A stretch of DNA of 5,160 bases from Thermohalobaculum sp039817245 (GCA_039817245.1 JBCBWF010000357.1:1-5160); one strand, 5' to 3'; positions 1-5,160 are shown, counted from the stretch's first letter. The notes: generated by a model from the letters alone, not told the origin. A program made the numbers and translations.

Positions 1-558
1 CGCGCCGAATTTGCGCCCCAAGGGCCAGGCCGCCTCGCTCTCCTCCACCGCCAGACGCAGGAACACCCGCGCCCCCGGCGCCTGTGCGGCGACCTTCGCG
101 ATCTCCTCCTCCGCATCCACCGCGAAGAGATCGATCCCGGCTGCGAAAGCATGCGCGATATCGGCCGGCTTCTTCACCGTGTTGCCGAAGGAGATCCGCG
201 CCGGCGCCACACCGAGCGCCAGGCAATCCTCGATCTCCGCGCGCGAGGCCGCATCGAAGCCGGAGCCGAGCCGCGCCAGCCGCGCCAGCACGGCCCGGTC
301 CGGGTTCGCCTTCACAGCGTAGTGGATGACCGATCCGCCATCCGCCACGCCCAGACCGGCGGCCAGCGCACCATATGCCGCCTCGACCGCATCGAGATCG
401 AGCGCAAGGGTCGGCCGCTCGAAATGCTGCGTGGCGAGGAAGGCGCGCATGCGCGGGCTCGCATGCCGGGGCAGGGGCCCGGCAACGGCCCTCGCGGCAT
501 CCGCATGGTCGTCACAAAGAAATACGGGCGCAGCGGCGCCCTGGAGCCGAGTGGACAT
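1..558 (-). CDS. Ornithine/lysine decarboxylase, fold-III PLP type (N-terminal part, cut by left edge)
   Basis: Pyridoxal-phosphate decarboxylase of the eukaryotic-type ODC / diaminopimelate decarboxylase fold, expected to turn ornithine (perhaps also lysine) into putrescine (cadaverine) in the cytoplasm as the entry to polyamine synthesis. Only 186 residues are present, against about 380-400 usual for the family. Seen: the alanine-racemase-like barrel with YAVKANP at 80-86, K83 being the predicted PLP Schiff-base lysine; GFDAAS at 100-105, matching the family F-D-x-A-S block; ISFGNTVKK at 122-130; and WPLGRKFG at 178-185, the ODC-like W-P-L-x-R-K-F-G block that favours ODC over diaminopimelate decarboxylase. 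The ATG at 558 is chosen because GGGGAA (minus strand, 569-564) lies 5 nt upstream. The first 36 residues before M37 show no motif, so M37 (450) is an alternative start, but it has a poor ribosome site. The gene has its own long structured leader. Substrate preference cannot be settled from this half. Confidence 0.88.
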   Translation of the reverse strand, partial: MSTRLQGAAAPVFLCDDHADAARAVAGPLPRHASPRMRAFLATQHFERPTLALDLDAVEAAYGALAAGLGVADGGSVIHYAVKANPDRAVLARLARLGSGFDAASRAEIEDCLALGVAPARISFGNTVKKPADIAHAFAAGIDLFAVDAEEEIAKVAAQAPGARVFLRLAVEESEAAWPLGRKFGA

Positions 559-578
559 CGACGTTCCCCATTCAATCC

Positions 579-596
579 CCGGCCCCGCGGGACCGG
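579..596 (-). promoter_or_regulatory. Hairpin just upstream of the decarboxylase ribosome binding site
   Basis: On the minus strand CCGGUCC (596-590) pairs with GGGCCGG (585-579) around a CGCG tetraloop: seven pairs, one of them a U-G wobble that is a mismatch on the plus strand. It ends 9 nt before the GGGGAA Shine-Dalgarno, and no U tract follows, so it does not look like an intrinsic terminator. It could be part of a translation-control platform for the folded leader upstream, or a stability element. The base pairing is seen; the role is inferred. Confidence 0.45.
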
Positions 597-612
597 ACAG
601 ACCAGACAAGGA

Positions 613-726
613 CGCGACCGTCGCTGCTCGTGACCTCGGAGCGGAGCTCCAAAGGCTCGGGGGCGCGTGCGTGAGCGTCACCGCAATCCCTTGCGGTAGC
701 GAGCAGATAGCGCCGGTACGGTCGCG
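613..726 (-). promoter_or_regulatory. Structured 5' leader RNA of the decarboxylase gene, candidate speF-type element
   Basis: Reading the minus strand, CGCGACCGU (726-718) pairs perfectly with ACGGUCGCG (621-613), and inside it CUGCUCG (706-700) pairs perfectly with CGAGCAG (630-624). The inner helix encloses two local hairpins: ACCGCAA-GGGA-UUGCGGU (697-680) and GGAGC-UCC-GCUCC (650-638). This nested multibranch layout ends 54 nt before the decarboxylase ATG. Known: an RNA motif named speF was described by comparative genomics upstream of ornithine decarboxylase genes in Alphaproteobacteria. Gene, clade and position all match here, but I did not align to the family model. Regulation by polyamines or ornithine is inference. 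Confidence is higher for a structured leader (about 0.75) than for speF identity (about 0.55). Confidence 0.62.
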
Positions 727-746
727 ATGCAAGACCCGAGCTGCAC
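678..746 (-). CDS. Possible 22-residue leader peptide upstream of the decarboxylase
   Basis: A short frame opens with GTG at 746-744, preceded by GGAG at 759-756 (9-nt spacing), and stops with TGA at 680-678. The peptide has 22 residues and ends in a basic tail, A-R-Y-R-K-G-L-R. The same frame also has an ATG at 785, giving 35 residues, with only a weak ribosome site. The frame covers the 5' strands of both long-range leader helices and the whole first hairpin apart from its last base, which lies in the stop codon. A ribosome translating or stalled on it would open the RNA fold. Known: gamma-proteobacterial speF is controlled by an ornithine-sensing arrest peptide (SpeFL) of different sequence. 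Whether this one is translated is unknown; at this GC content a frame of this size can occur by chance. Confidence 0.25.
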   Translation of the reverse strand: MQLGSCIATVPALSARYRKGLR

Positions 747-846
747 GAGAGCCCACTCCGTGAGCCCGGTTCCGCCGCCATGCATGGGCACCCGCTCTGC
801 CGACCGCGCGGCCGAAACCCCGAACCGGCACCGCCGGCGGTCCGAA

Positions 847-900
847 GGGCGTGCCCGGCGCGTCGCGGGTGGGCGGGCGGGGCGCGCGCCGGGCACGCCC
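847..900 (-). terminator. Perfect 16-bp inverted repeat after the ABC operon
   Basis: Positions 885-900 are the exact reverse complement of 847-862 (16 of 16, nearly all G/C), separated by 22 nt. The stem starts 14 nt after the ATPase stop codon in the direction of transcription. Only two U residues follow the stem, so it is not a textbook intrinsic terminator. It may act as a Rho-assisted terminator or as a 3' mRNA stabiliser. Placement at the operon end and before the independently led decarboxylase gene supports a termination role. Confidence 0.55.
867..882 (+). other. G-quadruplex motif in the terminator loop
   Basis: The plus strand reads GGGTGGGCGGGCGGGG: four G-runs of at least three with single-base loops, the motif class with highest quadruplex stability. 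It lies wholly inside the loop of the 16-bp inverted repeat. For the minus-strand operon this is the template strand, so a folded quadruplex could impede polymerase at the operon end. The motif is seen; folding in the cell is inferred, and chance occurrence in GC-rich DNA is possible. Confidence 0.5.
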
Positions 901-914
901 CCATGCGTCGCCGC

Positions 915-2633
915 TCAGCCCGCGGCGGCACTCCGCTCGGCGCCCGCCAGGGTCGGCATCAGCGTGAGCAGATGGCGCGTATACTCATGCTCCGGCGCCT
1001 CGAAGAGCCGCTCCGTCTCCGCCACCTCCAGAAGCTGGCCATGGCGCATCACGCCGACCCGGTCGCACATCTGCCGGATCACCGGCAGATCGTGGCTGAT
1101 GAAGAGCATGGTCAGCCCCAGCTCCTCCTGCAGATCCTTCAAGAGGTTCAGGATCTGCGCCTGGATCGAGACATCGAGCGCCGAGGTCGGCTCGTCGCAG
1201 ATCAGAAACCGCGGCCGCGTCGCCAGCGCCCGCGCGATCGAGATCCGCTGGCGCTGCCCGCCGGAGAACTCGTGCGGAAAGCGCTGTCCGGCCGCCGCTC
1301 CCAGCCCTACCACGTCCAGCAGATCCGCCACGATCGCATCCGCCTCGCCCCGGCTCTCCGCGAGCTTATGGAAATGGATCGGCTCGGCCACGATATCGCG
1401 CACCCGCATCCGCCCGTTGAGCGAGGAGAACGGGTCCTGAAACACCATCTGCATCTGCCGCCGCCAGGGTGCGGCCTCCGCCCGCGTCGCAAAGGCGGTG
1501 AGGTCCTGGCCCGCGAAGAACACGCGTCCGCCCGAGGGCCGGTAGATGCCCGAGATGATCCGCGCCACGGTCGACTTGCCCGAACCCGACTCGCCGACCA
1601 GCCCGAATACCTCCCCCGGCTTCACCGCGAAGGAGACATCGCGCACCGCATGCAGCCAGCGCCTGTTGCGCTTCAGAAAGGCCCGGCGCGTCACGAAATG
1701 CATGTTCACCGCCTCGAGGCGCAACAGCTCGTCGCCCGTGCCCCCGAAGTCGCGCGCCTGGCCGAGCCAGTGTGCCTTCAGATCCAGCCCCTCCGGCCGG
1801 CTCCCCGCCTCCTCGATATAGGAGATGAGCGGAAACCGGTGCATCCGCCGGTCCGGCCGCGGCACGGCGGCGATCAGCGAACGCGTATAGTCGTGCCGCG
1901 GCGCACCGAGGATCTGGCGCGTCGTGCCCGTCTCCACCACCCGGCCGCGATACATCACGCAGACCCGGTCCGCGGTCTCGGCGATCACGCCCATATCGTG
2001 GGTGATCAGGATCATGCCCACCTGCCGGTCGCGGCAGAGCCCCTTTAGGAGATCCAGGATCTGCGCCTGCACGCTCACATCGAGCGCGGTGGTGGGCTCG
2101 TCGGCGATCACCACCTCGGGCTCGGCGCAGAGTGCCAGCGCGATCACCACGCGCTGGCGCATGCCGCCGGAGAACTGGTGCGGATACTGCCGGATGCGGA
2201 TCTCCGGCTCCGGGATCCCCACCGCGTCGAGCAGCGCCACCGCGCGCCGCCGCGCCTCCGCCGCCCCGGTCTTGAGGTGGAAGTCGATGGTGTCGACGAG
2301 CTGCTGCTCGATGGTGCGCAGCGGGTCGAGCGAGGTCAGCGGGTCCTGGAAGATCATCCCGATCCGCCGGCCGCGCACAGCGCGCATGGGCTCGGCCGGC
2401 AGATCGTCGATGCGCTCGCCCGCCAGCTTGATGGTGCCCGCGCTCACCCGCCCCGGCGGCTCCAGAAGCCCCATCACCGCATTGCCAATGGTGGATTTAC
2501 CCGCGCCGGATTCACCCACCACGCCCAGGATCTCGCCCGGCGCCAGCGACAGCGCCAGCTCCGCGATGGCCACCACATGCCCCCGGCGGGAGGGATACTC
2601 GACCCGCAGGCCGTCGATATCGAGCAGGCTCAT
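915..2633 (-). CDS. Peptide-family ABC importer, fused double ATPase (DppD-DppF / GsiA-like)
   Basis: Cytoplasmic energy-coupling subunit of the importer; it hydrolyses ATP to drive uptake through the two permeases encoded upstream. At 572 residues it is a head-to-tail fusion of two ATPase domains normally made as separate DppD and DppF proteins. Domain 1: Walker A GESGAGKST 40-48, Q-loop Q96, signature FSGGMRQR 154-161, Walker B ending DEP 178-180, H-loop H212, followed by the OppD-type C-terminal segment RHDYTRSLIAAVPRP 246-260. Domain 2: Walker A GESGSGKST 347-355, Q399, signature FSGGQRQR 456-463, DEP 480-482, H514, and a matching tail EYTRHLLTLMP 550-560. All catalytic motifs are intact in both halves, so both sites should be active. 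The ATG at 2633 is chosen because GGAGAGG lies 7 nt upstream; a further 20 in-frame codons upstream are translated repeat DNA and are rejected. Last gene of the operon. The substrate cannot be read from the ATPase. Confidence 0.93.
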   Translation of the reverse strand: MSLLDIDGLRVEYPSRRGHVVAIAELALSLAPGEILGVVGESGAGKSTIGNAVMGLLEPPGRVSAGTIKLAGERIDDLPAEPMRAVRGRRIGMIFQDPLTSLDPLRTIEQQLVDTIDFHLKTGAAEARRRAVALLDAVGIPEPEIRIRQYPHQFSGGMRQRVVIALALCAEPEVVIADEPTTALDVSVQAQILDLLKGLCRDRQVGMILITHDMGVIAETADRVCVMYRGRVVETGTTRQILGAPRHDYTRSLIAAVPRPDRRMHRFPLISYIEEAGSRPEGLDLKAHWLGQARDFGGTGDELLRLEAVNMHFVTRRAFLKRNRRWLHAVRDVSFAVKPGEVFGLVGESGSGKSTVARIISGIYRPSGGRVFFAGQDLTAFATRAEAAPWRRQMQMVFQDPFSSLNGRMRVRDIVAEPIHFHKLAESRGEADAIVADLLDVVGLGAAAGQRFPHEFSGGQRQRISIARALATRPRFLICDEPTSALDVSIQAQILNLLKDLQEELGLTMLFISHDLPVIRQMCDRVGVMRHGQLLEVAETERLFEAPEHEYTRHLLTLMPTLAGAERSAAAG

Positions 2634-2640
2634 GGCGCGA

Positions 2641-2647
2641 CCTCTCC
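2641..2647 (-). promoter_or_regulatory. Ribosome binding site that fixes the ATPase start
   Basis: GGAGAGG on the minus strand (2647-2641) sits 7 nt before the ATG at 2633. It lies directly after the palindromic repeat pair and favours this start over a longer frame that would run into the repeat. Confidence 0.7.
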
Positions 2648-2649
2648 GC

Positions 2650-2720
2650 GGGTCCCGGGCCTGACCCGGGACCTCCCTGGTGACCGGCGGCAAGGAGGTC
2701 CCGGGTCGAGCCCGGGACCC
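2650..2720. repeat. Inverted pair of palindromic intercistronic repeats
   Basis: Unit A (2650-2676) and the reverse complement of unit B (2694-2720) agree at 25 of 27 positions, differing only by CT versus TC in the centre. Each unit is itself a hairpin with a 9-bp GGTCCCGGG stem and a 5-nt loop (2651-2673 and 2697-2719); a 17-nt spacer separates them. The pair can also fold as one long hairpin. It fills most of the 115-nt gap between the second permease and the ATPase. Known: GTCCCGGG-type palindromes are dispersed intergenic repeats in many alphaproteobacteria. Likely effect (inferred): mRNA processing or partial attenuation that lowers ATPase output relative to the permeases. Confidence 0.85.
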
Positions 2721-2748
2721 CCGTCGACATAGCGCCCCATCCCCGGCC

Positions 2749-3687
2749 TCACCGGAGCTTGGGGTTGAGGGCGTCGCGCAGCCAGTCGCCCAGCAGGTTG
2801 ATGGCCAGCACCAGCAGCACGAGCGCGATCCCCGGGAAGATCGTGATCCACCACTCCCCGGAGAACAGGTAGTCGTTGCCGATCCGGATCAGCGTGCCGA
2901 GCGACGGCGTCGTCGGCGGCACGCCCACGCCGAGGAAGGACAGCGTCGCCTCCGTGATGATCGCGATGGCGAGATGGATCGTGGCGATCACCAGCACCGG
3001 CCCCAGCACATTCGGCAGGATATGGCGCCACAGGATCAGCCCCGGCCCCATCCCGATCACCCGAGCGGCCTGCACATATTCCTTCTCGCGCTCCACCAGG
3101 GTGGAGCCGCGCACTGTGCGCGCATACTGCACCCAGCCCGACACGCCGATGGCGAAGATCAGCACGTAGAAGGCCAGCTCGTCATGGCTCTCGCGCGGCA
3201 GGATCCCGCGCGCCACCCCGTCCACCAGGAGCGCGATCAGGATCGCAGGGAAGGTCAGCTGGATATCCGCCACGCGCATCAGGAAAGCATCGAGCCGCCC
3301 GCCCACATAGCCCGAGACGAGCCCGATCCCGATCCCCAGCACCATCGAGAACGCCACCGCCGCGATCCCCACCGTGAGCGAGATCCGCGCGCCCCAGATG
3401 ATCGTCGAGAGCACGTCGCGCCCCTGATCGTCGGTGCCGAGCAGAAAGCGCGGATCGCCGAATTCCTCCCAGGCCGGCGGCAGCGAGGCATCGAGCAGAT
3501 CGATCGAGGCCAGATCGAAAGGATCATGCGGCGCCACCCAGGGCGCGAAGAGCGCCGCCAGCGCCGAGGCGATCACGAAGGCCGCCGAGAGCATCACCAC
3601 CGGCGAGCGGGTGAAGGAATACCAGATATCGCCCTTGAAGAACCGCCCCAGCCGGGTCGAGGGGCGCGCAGCACTTGCATCCGTCAT
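2749..3687 (-). CDS. Peptide-family ABC importer, permease subunit 2 (DppC/GsiD type)
   Basis: Inner-membrane permease of 312 residues, the normal length for DppC proteins, forming half of the channel with the upstream-encoded permease. Seen: a hydrophilic N-terminus, a first membrane segment at about 29-52 (the OppC N-terminal domain), the family block LGTDDQGRDVLS at 83-94 in the periplasmic loop, further membrane segments at about 102-126, 140-158, 171-186, 226-248 and 281-302, and the cytoplasmic coupling loop YVQAARVIGMG at 204-214 leading to HILPN at 222-226 (EAA motif), which docks on the ATPase. It also has the conserved TLSFLGVGVPP at 248-258. The start codon overlaps the preceding permease stop as ATGA, so the two should be translationally coupled. 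The longer open frame extending upstream is only the other frame of the neighbouring gene. The ligand is not identifiable from the sequence. Confidence 0.93.
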   Translation of the reverse strand: MTDASAARPSTRLGRFFKGDIWYSFTRSPVVMLSAAFVIASALAALFAPWVAPHDPFDLASIDLLDASLPPAWEEFGDPRFLLGTDDQGRDVLSTIIWGARISLTVGIAAVAFSMVLGIGIGLVSGYVGGRLDAFLMRVADIQLTFPAILIALLVDGVARGILPRESHDELAFYVLIFAIGVSGWVQYARTVRGSTLVEREKEYVQAARVIGMGPGLILWRHILPNVLGPVLVIATIHLAIAIITEATLSFLGVGVPPTTPSLGTLIRIGNDYLFSGEWWITIFPGIALVLLVLAINLLGDWLRDALNPKLR

Positions 3688-4661
3688 GTCCGCCCCCCAT
3701 CCACGCGCAGCCGGGGATCGACCACGAAATAGAGGATGTCCACCACCAGGTTGATCACCACGAACAGAAACGCGATCAGCACCAGATACGCCGCCATCAC
3801 CGGGATATCGACCTCCCCGATCGCCTGGATGAACATGAGACCCATGCCGGGCCACTGGAACACGCTCTCGGTGATGATCGCGAAGGCGATGATCGAGCCG
3901 AGCTGCAGCCCCGTGATGGTGATCACCGGCACCAGCGTGTTCTTGAGCGCGATGGTGAAATGCACATAGCTGTCCGGCAGCCCCCGCGCGCGGCCGAATT
4001 TCACGAAATCGGTGCGCAGCACCTCCAGCATCTCGGCGCGCACCAGCCGCATGATCAGCGTCATCTGGAAGAGCGCCAGCGTGATCGCCGGCATGATCAG
4101 CGAGGCGAGGCCCGATGGCGTGATGAACCCGGTGGTCCACCAGCCGATCGCCACCACCTCACCGCGCCCGAAGGTGGGCAGCCATCGCAGGATCACCCCG
4201 AAGAACAGGATGAGCAGGATCCCGATCAGGAAGGTCGGCAGCGAGATCCCGATCAGCGACAGGGTCATGAAGGCCCGGCTTACGATCCCGTATCGTCGCA
4301 GCGCCGTGTAGACCCCCATCGGGATCCCCACCGCCACCGCCAGGATCGCCGAGACCAGCGCCAGCTCCACCGTCGCCGGCAGCCGCTCCGCGATCAGCTC
4401 CGAGACGGGCCGGCGATGCTGGTAGGAGAAGCCGAACTCGCCTTGCGCGGCGTTTCCGGCAAAGCGCGCGAACTGCACAATGAAGGGGTCGTTCAGCCCC
4501 AGCCGCTCGCGCAGCTCCGCGCGCTCCTCCAGCGTCGTGTCCTGGCCCACCATGTTGTTGATGGGATCGCCCACATAGCGAAAGAGCCCGAAGGCGATGA
4601 GCGCCACCGTCAGCATGACGACGACGCTCTGGACGAGCCGCATGGCGACGAAGCCGATCAT
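3684..4661 (-). CDS. Peptide-family ABC importer, permease subunit 1 (DppB/GsiC type)
   Basis: Inner-membrane permease of 325 residues, typical of DppB. Seen: an N-terminal membrane segment at about 9-29, then a long periplasmic loop with LRERLGLNDP at 50-59 and GEFGFSY at 74-80, both DppB-family features. Membrane segments follow at about 98-120, 131-158, 185-204, 247-266 and 289-314. The coupling loop DFVKFGRARGLPDSYV at 218-233 with KNTLVPV at 240-246 is the EAA region that contacts the ATPase. TESVFQWPGMG at 264-274 is the conserved DppB block. GGAGG ends 5 nt before the ATG at 4661, supporting the start. The stop overlaps the next permease by 4 nt. It lies 72 nt downstream of the binding-protein stop, the usual order in dpp/opp operons. 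Confidence 0.94.
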   Translation of the reverse strand: MIGFVAMRLVQSVVVMLTVALIAFGLFRYVGDPINNMVGQDTTLEERAELRERLGLNDPFIVQFARFAGNAAQGEFGFSYQHRRPVSELIAERLPATVELALVSAILAVAVGIPMGVYTALRRYGIVSRAFMTLSLIGISLPTFLIGILLILFFGVILRWLPTFGRGEVVAIGWWTTGFITPSGLASLIMPAITLALFQMTLIMRLVRAEMLEVLRTDFVKFGRARGLPDSYVHFTIALKNTLVPVITITGLQLGSIIAFAIITESVFQWPGMGLMFIQAIGEVDIPVMAAYLVLIAFLFVVINLVVDILYFVVDPRLRVDGGRT

Positions 4662-4698
4662 CGCTGCCTCCGCCTGAGATGGGCCGGGTCTTGGAAAG

Positions 4699-4724
4699 GC
4701 GCCCGCCCCGCGCGGGGCAGGCGC
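4699..4724 (-). terminator. Stem-loop between binding-protein and permease genes (probable attenuator)
   Basis: On the minus strand GCGCCUGCCCC pairs with GGGGCGGGCGC around a GCGC loop. This gives 11 continuous pairs including one U-G wobble; on the plus strand that pair is a C/A mismatch, so the stem is better as minus-strand RNA. CUUUCC follows, a weak U tract. It starts 9 nt after the binding-protein stop and ends 37 nt before the permease start. In many importer operons such stem-loops keep binding-protein mRNA more abundant than permease mRNA; that role is inferred here. Confidence 0.55.
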
Positions 4725-4733
4725 GGCGGCTGC

Positions 4734-5081
4734 TTACTCGTTCACGATGACGTAGCGCAGATCCAGCACGTTATCCGGGCGCTGGATCACCTTCACGCTG
4801 TCCGCCACGCCCCAGGAGAGGGGCTGCTGGTGCAGCGGGATATGCCCCACCTCGTCTGCATGGATCTGGAAGGCCTCGTCGATCATCGCCTGGCGCTTGG
4901 TCTGGTCGGTCTCCGACTTGATCTGCTTGCCGAGCTCGGTCACCCGCTCGTTGCAGTAGCCGCCGAGGTTGAAGGCGCCGAGATCCTCCATCCGGCACGA
5001 CATCAGCGACGCGATCGGGTTGTGGCTGTCGAAGGTCGAGGGCGTCCATCCGAGCAGGTAGAACGAGGTGTCGTAGTTGTT
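4734..5081 (-). CDS. Periplasmic solute-binding protein, DppA/OppA family (SBP family 5), C-terminal fragment
   Basis: The final 115 residues of the extracytoplasmic ligand-binding subunit, stop TAA at 4736-4734. Seen: NNYDTSFYLLGWTPSTFDSH at the start of the reliable part, the family Y-D-x-x-F-x-L-x-G-W block; FNLGGYCNERVTEL followed by KQI and SETDQTKRQAMIDEA, the usual helix before the C-terminus; then HIPLHQQPLSWGV. Full family members are about 500-540 residues with a signal peptide, so roughly 400 residues are missing. Beyond 5082 the minus strand enters an exact inverted copy of this same gene and the frame meets TAG at 5123-5121, so sequence past 5082 cannot be genuine coding. An apparent 125-residue frame starting at a TTG at 5111 would lack a signal peptide and is not accepted as the gene. 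Operon position and family suggest peptide-like ligands; the ligand is undetermined. Confidence 0.88.
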   Translation of the reverse strand, partial: NNYDTSFYLLGWTPSTFDSHNPIASLMSCRMEDLGAFNLGGYCNERVTELGKQIKSETDQTKRQAMIDEAFQIHADEVGHIPLHQQPLSWGVADSVKVIQRPDNVLDLRYVIVNE

Positions 5082-5160
5082 CTGCCGGATGGAGGATCTC
5101 GGCGCCTTCAACCTCGGCGGCTACTGCAACGAGCGGGTGACCGAGCTCGGCAAGCAGATC
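4920..5160. repeat. Inverted repeat, two exact 78-bp arms with 85-nt spacer
   Basis: Arm 4920-4997 is the exact reverse complement of 5083-5160 (78 of 78), with spacer 4998-5082. The right arm reaches the window edge, so its true length may be greater. Both arms are binding-protein coding sequence. Complete identity and location inside a conserved gene point to a recent or artificial fold-back rather than an evolved element. Confidence 0.97.
5083..5160 (+). pseudogene. Inverted duplicate fragment of the solute-binding-protein gene
   Basis: Read on the plus strand this segment translates as CRMEDLGAFNLGGYCNERV and onward to KQI, identical to the binding-protein segment encoded on the minus strand at 4997-4920. 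It has no start signal of its own and joins the opposite-strand gene directly at 5082/5083. It is best treated as an artefactual or rearranged copy, not a second gene. Confidence 0.85.

Larger units (their letters stand above)
559..914. other. Non-coding gap between decarboxylase and ABC operon
   Basis: This 356-nt stretch has no convincing protein gene; the open frames crossing it are Arg/Pro/Ala-rich GC-driven frames without family character. Reading the minus strand it holds, in order, the probable operon terminator (900-847), a stretch of about 100 nt in which I see no recognisable -35/-10 pair, a possible short leader ORF (746-678), a folded leader RNA (726-613), a hairpin (596-579), and the decarboxylase ribosome binding site (569-564). 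The decarboxylase promoter should lie between about 846 and 727, but I cannot place it. Confidence 0.7.

Noticed and set aside
697..730. A possible promoter, TTGCAT with TATCTG at 17-nt spacing on the minus strand.
   Set aside because: Only three of six bases match in each box, and both boxes fall within or directly beside the paired strands of the leader RNA, so transcription should start further upstream.
740..780. A tRNA-like 3' end (GGTTCCGCCGCCA) on the plus strand.
   Set aside because: No acceptor complement, T-arm or anticodon arm could be found upstream.
572..931. A minus-strand 119-codon frame across the intergenic region.
   Set aside because: It has no family features, crosses the terminator repeat and the leader structure, and has a low-complexity Arg/Ala/Gly composition.
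780..2048. A 422-codon open frame on the plus strand, with several others opposite the ABC genes.
   Set aside because: The translations are Arg/His/Pro-rich shadows of the minus-strand genes, caused by high GC and lack of stop codons.
2634..2693. A 20-codon N-terminal extension of the ATPase starting at 2693.
   Set aside because: The extension is translated palindromic repeat; a good Shine-Dalgarno (2647-2641) supports the ATG at 2633.
3688..4140. A long upstream extension of the DppC frame, making a 463-residue protein.
   Set aside because: It is an off-frame reading of the DppB gene, His/Ala/Gly-rich and without membrane or family motifs; the ATGA overlap start at 3687 fits the family.
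5082..5111. A start at the TTG at 5111 for a small 125-residue protein.
   Set aside because: The first ten codons come from the inverted duplicate, not the native gene; there is no signal peptide and the rest is clearly the C-terminus of a much longer binding protein.

Overview
The window is high-GC DNA in which all credible genes lie on the minus strand. Protein style, the palindromic GTCCCGGG-type intergenic repeats and a structured leader before an ornithine-decarboxylase-type gene suggest an alphaproteobacterium, most likely Rhodobacteraceae-like. This assignment is inference from gene style, not from a marker gene.

Right to centre (5160 down to 915, read on the minus strand) is a classic peptide/opine/nickel-family (Dpp/Opp/Gsi) ABC importer operon. 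It runs from the C-terminal end of a periplasmic solute-binding protein, through a DppB-type permease and a DppC-type permease overlapping it by 4 nt (ATGA), to one long protein carrying two fused ATPase domains (DppD-DppF, as in GsiA/YejF). A GC-rich stem-loop sits between the binding protein and the first permease. An inverted pair of palindromic repeats separates the second permease from the ATPase. A perfect 16-bp inverted repeat follows the ATPase stop and probably ends the operon; its loop holds a G-quadruplex motif on the plus strand.

Left part: 559-914 is non-coding. It holds the operon's 3' end and then the 5' leader of a fold-III PLP decarboxylase (ornithine/lysine decarboxylase type), whose first 186 residues occupy 558 down to 1 before running off the left edge. 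The leader is the most interesting natural element. It has two nested long-range helices (9 bp and 7 bp) enclosing two local hairpins, another hairpin just before the ribosome binding site, and a possible 22-codon leader ORF that ends inside the structure. Position and architecture fit the alphaproteobacterial speF leader RNA, but this was not tested with a covariance model.

Right edge: 5083-5160 is an exact reverse complement of 4920-4997 (78 of 78 bases), with an 85-nt spacer. It breaks the binding-protein gene with an in-frame stop on the minus strand. I read this as a fold-back chimera (amplification or assembly) or, less likely, a genuine inversion. About 115 C-terminal residues of the binding protein are trustworthy; the rest is missing.
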